The position numbers and the translations under genes are program-made. This document shows positions 28,165 through 36,516 of a stretch of DNA of 64,000 bases, in pieces. Under the pieces are notes generated by a model. That model was not told the DNA's origin. It made no database searches and saw nothing but the letters and a program-made list of their open reading frames with translations. Numbering within the stretch: the stretch's first letter is position 1; every line of letters starts with the position of its first letter. Source of the DNA: Hyphomicrobiales bacterium. GTDB lineage: Bacteria; Pseudomonadota; Alphaproteobacteria; Parvibaculales; Parvibaculaceae. Where the stretch lies: NCBI GenBank assembly GCA_016124805.1, contig WGND01000001.1, forward strand, positions 372,001-436,000. The letters are read 5' to 3'.

Positions 28165-29331
28165 ATGTTTACGCAAGAGCCTGAACATCTGAGCCTGCTG
28201 CGCGCCTCGATGCAGCGCTTTGTCGAAAGGGAGATGCCGCGCGACAAGGTGCGTGAATGGGATCGTGACAAGACATTTCCGATGGAAACCTTCAAACGCC
28301 TGGCCGAAACCGGTGTGTGCGGGCTGACGGTCGACGAAGAATTTGGCGGCGCGGGCCGCGATCTTGTTGCCGCTGTCAGCGTGATTGAAGAACTTGCGCG
28401 ACGCGGAGGCGCGATGGCCGGCCCCTATATTCACTGCGCCTTTTATGGCGGCATGAATATCGGCGAAAATGGCTCGCAGGCCCAAAAGGAAGAGCTGCTG
28501 CCGCGCATTGCGCGCGGGGAGCTTCTCTTCGGCTATGGGCTCTCTGAGCCTGATGTGGGCGGTGATCTCGCCAGTGTTTCCATGTCGGCGCGAAAGAGCG
28601 CGGACGGGATGCGCGTCATCTTGAACGGCACCAAAAGATGGTGCACCGGCGCGCGCTTTGCAGATTATATCATCTGCCTTGTCCGGTCCGACGCAGACGC
28701 GCCGCGCTATAAAAATCTTTCCTTCGTTCTCGTGCCGCCGACATTACCGGGTGTGACGATCCGGAATATCGATCATCTGGGTCTGCGTTATGCCGATACG
28801 ACCGATGTCATTTTCGATGACGTGGACGTGCCGGTGGGCAATATTCTCGGCGGGCCGGAAGGCTGGAACAAGGGCTGGGGCATGCTGGCGGGACCGGCCC
28901 TTGATGTTGAGAAACTGGAGATTACAGCCGTTGCCTATGGCATTGCCTGCGCCGCGGTGGATGATGCCTGGGCCTATGCTCAGGAGCGGCGGCAGTTCGG
29001 CAAACCGATCTCCGGTCATCAATCGGTGCGTCATGCGCTGGTCGAAGCCAGGACCAAACTTCAGGCCTGCAGGCATATGCTTTATCACGCGGCCTGGCTT
29101 GCGACATCGCGGGCGCCCTGCAGTGTCGAAACGTCCATGGCCAAGCTCTTCATTGCGGATACCGCCGTCGAGATCGTGCTCGCCTGCCAGCGCGTGATGG
29201 GGGCCTATGGCTGCGCGGAAGGCTATGACATGGAGCGCTATGTGCGCGACATTTGCGTCATGCCCATTGTGGGCGGCTCGTCCAACATGCAGAAAAACAA
29301 TATTGCCGCGCGGTTGCGGCTGGCCGAATAG
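28165..29331 (+). CDS. Acyl-CoA dehydrogenase
   Basis: The 388-residue FAD enzyme has the N-terminal helical domain (EEFGGAGRD), the middle beta domain (YGLSEPDVGGDLAS, GTKRWCTGA) and the C-terminal helices (ERRQFGKPI, QRVMGAYG). It oxidises an acyl-CoA to enoyl-CoA and feeds electrons to ETF. The Glu of the YEGT motif is replaced (IVGGSS), but a Glu in LDVEKLEITA sits where isovaleryl-CoA and long-chain dehydrogenases keep the catalytic base. It is spaced six bases from the crotonase and eight bases from the next gene. Confidence 0.9.
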   Translation: MFTQEPEHLSLLRASMQRFVEREMPRDKVREWDRDKTFPMETFKRLAETGVCGLTVDEEFGGAGRDLVAAVSVIEELARRGGAMAGPYIHCAFYGGMNIGENGSQAQKEELLPRIARGELLFGYGLSEPDVGGDLASVSMSARKSADGMRVILNGTKRWCTGARFADYIICLVRSDADAPRYKNLSFVLVPPTLPGVTIRNIDHLGLRYADTTDVIFDDVDVPVGNILGGPEGWNKGWGMLAGPALDVEKLEITAVAYGIACAAVDDAWAYAQERRQFGKPISGHQSVRHALVEARTKLQACRHMLYHAAWLATSRAPCSVETSMAKLFIADTAVEIVLACQRVMGAYGCAEGYDMERYVRDICVMPIVGGSSNMQKNNIAARLRLAE

Positions 29332-29339
29332 GAGCGCTG

Positions 29340-30488
29340 ATGTCGATCTTCCAGAAGGCCGAAACGCTGAAGCCGATCATTGCCGGGCGTGTTGATGAAA
29401 TCGAAGTGGCGCGGCGTCTGCCGGCTGATCTGGCCGGCATGATGGCCGAGCAGGGTCTCTTTCGCATGATGGTGCCGAAGTCGCTTGGCGGCCTGGAGCT
29501 TGAGGCAGCTGAGGCGCTGGCCATTCTCGAGACGATTGGCGCGGCTGATGCTTCTGTCGGCTGGTGCCTGATGATCGGTTCGACAACGGGTCTTTGCGCG
29601 GCCTATCTGCCGCATGAAACGGCCCACGAGATCTATGGCGGGGCGACAACGATCACAGGCGGCGTTTTTGCGCCGATGGGCAAGGCCGTGGTGGAAGGCG
29701 AGAATTATCGCCTCAACGGGCGCTGGCAATGGGCAAGCGGCAGCGCCAATTGCAGCTGGCTGATGGGCGGCGCCGTGATCCTTGAAGATGGCAAGCCGCG
29801 CCTGCTGCCAAACGGCATGCCGGATTCGCGCATGCTTGTGTTTCCGGCGGGCGATGCCGAATTGATTGACAGCTGGCATGTGTCGGGGCTGTGCGGCACG
29901 GGCAGCGGCGACATGGCCGTGAATGATCTGGTGGTGCCGCGCGCGCGCTCGATTTCCCTGATCGTGGACAAACCTGTTGAAGAGGGCCCGCTCTATCGCT
30001 TTCCGATTTTCGGGCTGCTGGCGTTGGGTATTGCCGCGGTGATGATGGGCAATGCGCGGGCCTCGATTGAGGCGCTGACAGACCTTGCCGGTGGCAAGAA
30101 GGCACCGGGTGCCCGCAAATCACTGGCCGAGCGGACATCGGCGCAGGCAGAACTTGCCAAAGCCGAAGCACAGCTGCGCGGCGCGCGCGCCTATTATTAC
30201 GACGCGGTGGGGGCGGCATGGAAAGCGGCGGCGCGGGGCGAGGCGCTTGATGTGGAAGCCCGGGCAGGCTTGCGACTGGCAGCGACGCATGCGACGCGCA
30301 TATCGGCTGATGTGACGCGCGTCATGTATGATCTTGGTGGCGGGTCGTCTGTTTTTCTGGGCAATGCCCTACAGCGGAAATTCCGCGACGGTCATGTGGG
30401 CACGCAGCATGTGATGGTCGCGCCTGCAACCTATGAATTGACGGGCCGCGTTTTCATGGGCCTGCCCACTGACGCCAGCATGTTGTGA
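29340..30488 (+). CDS. Acyl-CoA dehydrogenase-fold flavin monooxygenase-like protein
   Basis: The 382-residue protein has the acyl-CoA dehydrogenase fold with the Acyl-CoA_dh_2 C-terminal domain, as in reduced-flavin monooxygenases such as HsaA, HpaB-like and DszC enzymes. Typical segments are RWQWASGSANCSWLM, SGLCGTGSGDM and FRDGHVGTQHVMV near the end. Family knowledge suggests hydroxylation with oxygen and FMNH2 or FADH2, though no flavin reductase gene is adjacent. GGAG at 29331-29334 supports the start at 29340. Its position in an acyl-CoA operon points to breakdown of an unusual carbon skeleton. Confidence 0.82.
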   Translation: MSIFQKAETLKPIIAGRVDEIEVARRLPADLAGMMAEQGLFRMMVPKSLGGLELEAAEALAILETIGAADASVGWCLMIGSTTGLCAAYLPHETAHEIYGGATTITGGVFAPMGKAVVEGENYRLNGRWQWASGSANCSWLMGGAVILEDGKPRLLPNGMPDSRMLVFPAGDAELIDSWHVSGLCGTGSGDMAVNDLVVPRARSISLIVDKPVEEGPLYRFPIFGLLALGIAAVMMGNARASIEALTDLAGGKKAPGARKSLAERTSAQAELAKAEAQLRGARAYYYDAVGAAWKAAARGEALDVEARAGLRLAATHATRISADVTRVMYDLGGGSSVFLGNALQRKFRDGHVGTQHVMVAPATYELTGRVFMGLPTDASML

Positions 30489-30495
30489 GACGCCA

Positions 30496-31500
30496 ATGAA
30501 GAACAGAAAATTCGTTCTGGCGCGCCGTCCGGATGGGACGCCACGGCCTGATGATTTCCGTCTTGAAACCGAAGAACTGCCGACGCTGGGCGAGGGGCAG
30601 TTGCTTGTTCGCAATCAGTTCATCTCTGTCGATCCGGGCATGCGGGCAGCGCTTGATGATGTGGTGAGCTATACCCAGCCGGTGCCGTTGGGCGGCGTGA
30701 TCCCCGGGGCGACGGTGGGCGTGGTTGAGACGTCCAACAATCCGAAATTCAAGAAGGGTGATTTCGTGGCCGCCGGTTTTGGCTGGCAGGAATACGGCCT
30801 GAGCGACGGGCGCGGCATTCGTATTGTGCCGGATGGCCCGATGCCGTCCTCCACGGCCATTGGCGTGTTGGGCATTCCGGGACTGACAGCCTATTTCGGG
30901 CTGCTCTCTGTCGGTCGCCTCAAGGAAGGTGACACGGTGCTGGTGACATCGGCAGCGGGTGCCGTGGGCACCGCCGTTGCGCAGATTGCGGCGCTCAAAG
31001 GCGCCAAGGTTGTGGCTGTCGCCGGTGGGGCCGAGAAATGCCAGTGGCTGCGTGACGAGATCGGCGTGGCGGATGTGATTGATTATCGCGGGGTCCCTGA
31101 TCTGGCTGCCGCCATTGCCGCCATGGCGCCTGACGGGATTGATGTTCTTTTTGATAATGTCGGCAATGCCATGATTGATCTGACGCTGCCCATGATGCGG
31201 CAAGGCGGGCGGATCGTCGTGTGCGGGCAGGTGGCAGACTATAATATCCCCGCCTCCCGAAAGCCCGGTATTGTGAATACCAGCGCTTTTATCAGCCACC
31301 GCCTGACGATGAGCGGATTTGTCGCGTTTGACTATGCGCGCGAGTTCCGCACGGCCTGGGGCGAGATGACGGACTGGATTCTGGAAGGAAAACTCAAATA
31401 TCGTGAGGATATTGCCGAAGGCTTTGAAAAACTTCCCGAGGCATTTATCGGCCTTTTCGGCGGAAAAAACTTCGGCCGCAAACTTATCCTCGTCTTTTGA
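30496..31500 (+). CDS. NADP-dependent MDR family oxidoreductase
   Basis: The 334-residue medium-chain reductase has the family pattern of leukotriene B4 dehydrogenase/curcumin reductase: SVDPGMRAAL, GIPGLTAYFGLL, the dinucleotide loop TSAAGAVG (about residues 153-160) and DVLFDNVGN. No zinc-binding residues are seen. These enzymes reduce double bonds conjugated to ketones or aldehydes. It is the last gene of the run starting at 27355, seven bases after the monooxygenase-like gene. Confidence 0.88.
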   Translation: MKNRKFVLARRPDGTPRPDDFRLETEELPTLGEGQLLVRNQFISVDPGMRAALDDVVSYTQPVPLGGVIPGATVGVVETSNNPKFKKGDFVAAGFGWQEYGLSDGRGIRIVPDGPMPSSTAIGVLGIPGLTAYFGLLSVGRLKEGDTVLVTSAAGAVGTAVAQIAALKGAKVVAVAGGAEKCQWLRDEIGVADVIDYRGVPDLAAAIAAMAPDGIDVLFDNVGNAMIDLTLPMMRQGGRIVVCGQVADYNIPASRKPGIVNTSAFISHRLTMSGFVAFDYAREFRTAWGEMTDWILEGKLKYREDIAEGFEKLPEAFIGLFGGKNFGRKLILVF

Positions 31501-31730
31501 GTCCCGCCCTATAATGGGTGACGTGGAAGGCAGGGGTTCTGTTTGCTATATTCAGGCCCCATATAAGGCAGGCGAACATGAACTGGTTAACGGGTTCGGG
31601 TCATAATGCCGGTTGACCCAACCGGTTTCTGAACCGATGTTCCCACCGCGCCGGGCCGGCATTTATCGCAAGGAAGAAGACGCTGACAATCATTACGCAA
31701 ACTGACGTCAAGACAGACTCCTATGGTCTG

Positions 31731-33473
31731 GTGAAACGTCTCTTCAAGGAAAATGTCGGTGAGCATATTCCAGGCTATGTGATGGCCTTCATCTGCATGG
31801 GTATTGTGGCGGCGACAACCGGCGCCAGTGCCTGGATCATGAAGGACATCATCAATCGTATCTTCGTCCAGAAAGAAGAGAGCATGGTCTGGATCATCGC
31901 CGGTGCGGTGATGATCATTTTTCTGACCAAGGGTCTGGCAACCTATTTTCAGCAGGTCCTTCTGACGCGCATCGGCAACAGCATTATTGCAAGTCTGCAG
32001 CGTCGCATTTTTGACCGCATTCTGTCGCAGTCGCTGGATTTCTATCAGCGCCATCCAATGAGCGATCTGGCGACACGCATGTCGCATAATGCAGGGGCTG
32101 CGCGGGCTGTCATTGATCTCATCATCACAAGCATCGGGCGCGACGTGCTCTCGGTGATCGCGCTGACATCGGTGATGGTCATTCAGGACCCGCTGATGTC
32201 GGTTCTGGTGCTGGTCGTCATGCCGGTGGCGGTTCTTTTTGTGACCAATCTTGTGAAGCGCGTAAAAAAAATCGCGCGCGCCGAGCTGCAGTTCCTGACG
32301 CGGATTACCTCGACCATGAACGAGACGGCGACGGGTGTTCGCATCGTCAAGTCCTTCAACATGGAAGAGCGGATGCGCGCGATCATGAACAGCGCCATCG
32401 CCGATGTTCAGAAGCGCAACAACAAGATGGCGACCATTGGCGCCATGACCAGCCCGATCATGGAAACGCTGGGCGGCTTCGCCGTGGCGCTGGTGATCTG
32501 CTATGGCGGCTGGAACGTGATTCAGAACGGTGCTGATCCGGGTGGCTTCTTTTCGTTTTTAACGGCTCTTCTGATGGCCTATGAACCGGCCAAGCGTCTG
32601 GCGCGCCTCAATGTGCAGTTCCATGGCGGCATGGTGGGTGTGGGTCAGCTTTATGATGTGCTCGATGAGCCGGTCTCGATCAGTGAAGCCGATGATGCGC
32701 GCGTGCTTGAAGTGAAAGAGGGCCGCGTATCGCTGAAAGATGTGACCTTTGCCTATAGCGACGTGCCTGCGCTCAACAGTCTCAGCCTTGATGCCGCGCC
32801 GTCTTCGGTGACTGCGCTTGTCGGCCCCTCGGGTGCGGGCAAATCGACGATCTTCGGATTGATCGAACGTTTCTATGATCCCCAGCAGGGCACGATCAGC
32901 ATTGATGGTCAGGACCTCAAGGGTGTGACATTTGAATCGCTGCGCCGACAGGTGGCGCTGGTGACGCAGGAGACGTTTCTCTTTGAAGGCACCATTCGTG
33001 AAAACATTGCCTATGGCCTGCCGGATGCAAGCTTCGACATGATTGTCGAGGCCGCGAAGAACGCCAATGCCGATGAGTTCATTCAGGAAATGCCCGACGG
33101 CTATGACAGCATGGTGGGGGCGGCAGGGTCGCTTCTCTCCGGTGGCCAGCGCCAGCGTATTTCCATTGCGCGGGCCATGCTGCGTGATGCGCCCATTCTG
33201 CTGATGGATGAGCCGACCTCGGCGCTGGATGCCCAGTCAGAGGCCAAGGTGCAGGAAGCGCTGGACCGTCTGATGAAGGGGCGCACGACCATTGTCATTG
33301 CCCATCGCCTGTCGACCGTGCGCAATGCCGACGTCATTCATGTGATGGATCGTGGCCGTGTGCTGCAATCAGGGTCGCATGATGAGCTGCTGCGCCAGGG
33401 CGGGCTTTATGCCCAGCTCTATGAATTGCAGTTCAAGGACGTGCCAGTGAAAATGGCCGCCACGGCTGACTGA
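31731..33473 (+). CDS. ABC exporter, MsbA-like half transporter
   Basis: The protein fuses six membrane helices with an ATPase domain: Walker A GPSGAGKS near residue 365, signature LSGGQRQR near 468, Walker B ILLMDEP, and the H-loop IAHRLS. It forms a homodimer that exports a lipid or hydrophobic compound, and MsbA-type lipid flipping is a reasonable guess. From GTG 31731 it has 580 residues, but no ribosome binding site precedes this codon. The frame is open upstream, and AAGGAAG (31670-31676) stands six bases before an in-frame CTG at 31683; the added residues (TDVKTDSYGLVKRLF) look homologous to relatives. Its TGA abuts the opposite gene's stop. Confidence 0.9.
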   Translation: MKRLFKENVGEHIPGYVMAFICMGIVAATTGASAWIMKDIINRIFVQKEESMVWIIAGAVMIIFLTKGLATYFQQVLLTRIGNSIIASLQRRIFDRILSQSLDFYQRHPMSDLATRMSHNAGAARAVIDLIITSIGRDVLSVIALTSVMVIQDPLMSVLVLVVMPVAVLFVTNLVKRVKKIARAELQFLTRITSTMNETATGVRIVKSFNMEERMRAIMNSAIADVQKRNNKMATIGAMTSPIMETLGGFAVALVICYGGWNVIQNGADPGGFFSFLTALLMAYEPAKRLARLNVQFHGGMVGVGQLYDVLDEPVSISEADDARVLEVKEGRVSLKDVTFAYSDVPALNSLSLDAAPSSVTALVGPSGAGKSTIFGLIERFYDPQQGTISIDGQDLKGVTFESLRRQVALVTQETFLFEGTIRENIAYGLPDASFDMIVEAAKNANADEFIQEMPDGYDSMVGAAGSLLSGGQRQRISIARAMLRDAPILLMDEPTSALDAQSEAKVQEALDRLMKGRTTIVIAHRLSTVRNADVIHVMDRGRVLQSGSHDELLRQGGLYAQLYELQFKDVPVKMAATAD

Positions 33474-34322
33474 TCAGAGCGGCTCCCGCGTGAAGGGAAT
33501 GCGCAGCTGTGCCCAGAATGTTTCCGGCATGGGGTGGCTGATGCCGATGTCGCGTGGCGGGCGCCGATCCGAATTGTAATAGGTCCCGAAAATCTGGTCA
33601 TAGATCATGAGGTTTTCGCCATAGTTGCGATTGCCTTCACTCAGCACTTTCGAGTGATGCCAGCGATGCAGATTGGGCGTGTTGAAGATGTAGTTCAGCC
33701 AGCCGCAATTCACCTCGATATTGGCATGGGTGAGAATGCCGATAATGGCCGTCGCGGCGCTCACCATAAGCAGTGCATCCTGGGGGGCGCCCAGAAGCAG
33801 CAGCACCGGAATGCCCACCATCAGACCTGTGACCGTGTCGACAAGATGGAAGCGCCCGGTATTGAAAAACCACAGGCGCGTGACGCTGTGATGGATGGCA
33901 TGGAAACGCCATAGCCAATGCCACTCATGGGCAAGGCGGTGCTTCCAGTAGAGTCCGAATTCCACGATCACCATGCCAAGGGCGATCTGGACAATTAAAG
34001 GCCATTGGGCCGGCCAGAAACCGCTATGTGTCGGCGCCAGCCATTTGGCCAGTCCCATGAAGATGGTGAAGGAGATGATGACCTGCGCCACGCTTTTGCT
34101 GAGCACGGTGTGGGCCAGGTCCTGGAGGATCTGGCCGTCATTTTCAAGCCATTCCGGCTCGTGGGGCATGCTGCGCTCCAGCAGCGCGAGCGCCAGCGCC
34201 AGGGTGAGATAGACGACATTGAAGATGATGACGCCGTGGCCGGTTTCCATGCCGAGATAGATCAGGCTCATGGGAACAAGGAAGAGAATGGGCCATAGAA
34301 CTTGTGACAGAAAATGTCTCAA
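33474..34322 (-). CDS. Sterol desaturase/fatty acid hydroxylase family protein
   Basis: The 282-residue membrane protein has the diiron histidine boxes HRLAH, HAIHH and NLHRWHH of the fatty acid hydroxylase superfamily, with several membrane helices before and between them. Members hydroxylate or desaturate sterols, carotenoids or acyl chains; the substrate here is not clear. Its stop codon directly abuts that of the ABC transporter on the other strand. Confidence 0.85.
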   Translation of the reverse strand: MRHFLSQVLWPILFLVPMSLIYLGMETGHGVIIFNVVYLTLALALALLERSMPHEPEWLENDGQILQDLAHTVLSKSVAQVIISFTIFMGLAKWLAPTHSGFWPAQWPLIVQIALGMVIVEFGLYWKHRLAHEWHWLWRFHAIHHSVTRLWFFNTGRFHLVDTVTGLMVGIPVLLLLGAPQDALLMVSAATAIIGILTHANIEVNCGWLNYIFNTPNLHRWHHSKVLSEGNRNYGENLMIYDQIFGTYYNSDRRPPRDIGISHPMPETFWAQLRIPFTREPL

Positions 34323-34423
34323 GGGTGTCCTCTTTCATCTGCGTGTTTTCCAGTACCCCGCCAGCCTAGCCCAAAATGCGGCTTTTGGGGGCGCCATTTT
34401 GCTGCAAATGCGAAGACATGCCC

Positions 34424-36307
34424 CTAGCGCGATTTCAGGGCACCGCGCAGGAGGCGCGCGGTGAAGCGTTCCTTCAGCGTTTTGGGGGTCGCCAGACCCA
34501 TCCGCTTAAGCGCAGCGGCTTCCCGGGAATTGCCAGGTGCGCTGTCACCTTTCAGCAAGAGGGTGAGGATTTGCCAGGGTGCGGAGGCGGCCGCCTTGAG
34601 GCGGGTGAGGGCGGGCACCAAAGTGAGTTCCTCGGCGGTAAAATCACAGCCAAAGGGATAGGCTGGCAGCAGGCCCTGCTCACGAGCCGGTGTGAGCGTG
34701 CTCTTGAGGCGTCGCGGGGTGTTGTTGCGCGCCTCGGGCGGGATCACATAATCGCGGTCGATCTTGCCCGCAGCCTTGGCTTCCTTCAGGAGCTTTTCCT
34801 GAAAGCGGCTGTCGGTGATGGCGAGAAGGGCGGCGATGACGGCTGAGTCCTTTTTGCCGCGCAGATCAGCCACGCCATATTCCGTGATCACGACATCGCG
34901 CAGATGGCGGGGAATGGTGGTGTGCCCATAATTCCAGACAATGTTGGATTGCGTTTTGCCGCCCGCGTCACGCGTGGCGCGCAGCATGATGACGGAGCGG
35001 GCGTCTTTGAGCGCGAAGGCCTGGGCGACGAAATTATATTGTCCGCCGACACCGCTGACGACGCGCCCGTCCGCCAGCCCGTCGGAGACGGCGGCGCCGA
35101 GCAAGGTGACCATCATGGCATTGTTGAGGAAGCGGGCCTTTATGCGCGCCTGCCGTTTGGCTTCCTCCCCACCATAGAGATCATTGATGAAGACGATGGG
35201 TTTCATCCCGATGGCATTGCGTGCCTCGGGTGTCATGTCACGCAGGCGCTTGTATAGCTGCTCGCTGCCGAGAAAGAAACCTGCATGAATCAGCGCGCCA
35301 TCGACGCGACGCTTGATGACGCCAGCGTCGATCAGGTCGAGAAAACATTCGACCAGCATTTCACTGGCGCCGTAGAGCCCCTGCTCAAACAGACCGGTTT
35401 CCGGCGTGGCGGGCCATGCCGGGCCCATGGGAAGGCCTTTTGAAATGGCCTGAAATTCATCATTCTTCTGCTGGCGCAGAATGAGCGCCTTGCCGATGGC
35501 ATCGCCAATGGAACCGATGCCGATCTGCAGTGTGCCGCCATCCGCCACCAGGCGGGCGGCATGAAGGCCGATGGCGTAATCCGTCAGCGAGACGGCCTCC
35601 TTGGGCACGCTGAAAAGCGGATAGCGCTGTTCGGGGGCATCGAGAAGGATGTCGAGATTGTTGAGCGCTATGGCCGCCTCGCCGCCCATGAAGGGCAGGT
35701 CGGGGTGGATTTCTGCCGCCATCACAAAATCAGCTTCACCCGCCGCGCGCGCCTTCAGCAGGTCGAGGATGAGGTCCGGATTGCAGCTCACGCTGACGGG
35801 CCGATCCTGCGTGTCGTCATGGGCAACGAGCTGGGCGACGACATTGACACCGGCCTCCAGCACATAGTCGCCCGCATGGGTGTAGTTGGCCGAGATGTAG
35901 CTTTGCTGGGCGAGCGGGGTGGCAAGCCAGCTGCCCGCCTGAAAGAAGAACTCATTCACTTCCACATTGGCAGGCAGGCACCCGGCATGCAGGTCGCGGG
36001 CATAATGCAGGCCCGGATAGGCACCGAAGAGCCGCTCGGCGAAAGGCGTCAGGAAACGGGATTCCAGATCGCTTTTGGCGCGGGGTTTTTCCAGCGTCAG
36101 CGCCGTGAAGATGCGCAGCGAGATCGTCGGATCGGTAACGGCAAGATCATAAAGCGCATTGGCAATGAGATTGGCCTTGCCGAGCCCCAGCGGCATGGCG
36201 AGCACGATCTGCTTGCCGGTGCGCGCCAGAATGGCCCGGGCAACCTCTTGCGGGCTCGCGAGCCGGAGGGGTGCTGCGCGGATGTCATGCAGTTTGGGGG
36301 CACTCAT
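34424..36307 (-). CDS. Acetyl-CoA hydrolase/transferase family protein
   Basis: The 627-residue protein belongs to the acetyl-CoA hydrolase/4-hydroxybutyrate CoA-transferase group, with VITEYGVADLRGK and the SGVGGQYNFVAQAF segment near the C-terminal CoA-binding part. It transfers CoA between acyl donors and acids, through a glutamyl thioester in this family. The length is above the usual 430-550 residues: an extra helical tail follows residue 540. The start at 36307 (MSAPKL) was preferred to 36361. It diverges from the sulfatase gene. Confidence 0.85.
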   Translation of the reverse strand: MSAPKLHDIRAAPLRLASPQEVARAILARTGKQIVLAMPLGLGKANLIANALYDLAVTDPTISLRIFTALTLEKPRAKSDLESRFLTPFAERLFGAYPGLHYARDLHAGCLPANVEVNEFFFQAGSWLATPLAQQSYISANYTHAGDYVLEAGVNVVAQLVAHDDTQDRPVSVSCNPDLILDLLKARAAGEADFVMAAEIHPDLPFMGGEAAIALNNLDILLDAPEQRYPLFSVPKEAVSLTDYAIGLHAARLVADGGTLQIGIGSIGDAIGKALILRQQKNDEFQAISKGLPMGPAWPATPETGLFEQGLYGASEMLVECFLDLIDAGVIKRRVDGALIHAGFFLGSEQLYKRLRDMTPEARNAIGMKPIVFINDLYGGEEAKRQARIKARFLNNAMMVTLLGAAVSDGLADGRVVSGVGGQYNFVAQAFALKDARSVIMLRATRDAGGKTQSNIVWNYGHTTIPRHLRDVVITEYGVADLRGKKDSAVIAALLAITDSRFQEKLLKEAKAAGKIDRDYVIPPEARNNTPRRLKSTLTPAREQGLLPAYPFGCDFTAEELTLVPALTRLKAAASAPWQILTLLLKGDSAPGNSREAAALKRMGLATPKTLKERFTARLLRGALKSR

Positions 36308-36516
36308 GCGGGATTTGCTCGACACGGGGGTTGTTGTTTCCGGTTGCGGAAAGACTAGCAAGGCGGGCCTCTTGCAGCCAGCGGGGCTTGCGCAGGCCGA
36401 TATTCCCGTCTATTTTAATGGTGTCCATTATTTGGCTGGGGGCTCTCCGGTCCCAATGGCGTGGGCGTAGCAAAAATTGTCCTGACCCGAACGGGTCGGG
36501 GATGGGGAGGAAGATC

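Noticed and set aside
31514-31606. 30-codon frame downstream of the MDR reductase gene
   Set aside because: No ribosome binding site, no recognisable sequence, and no support from spacing.
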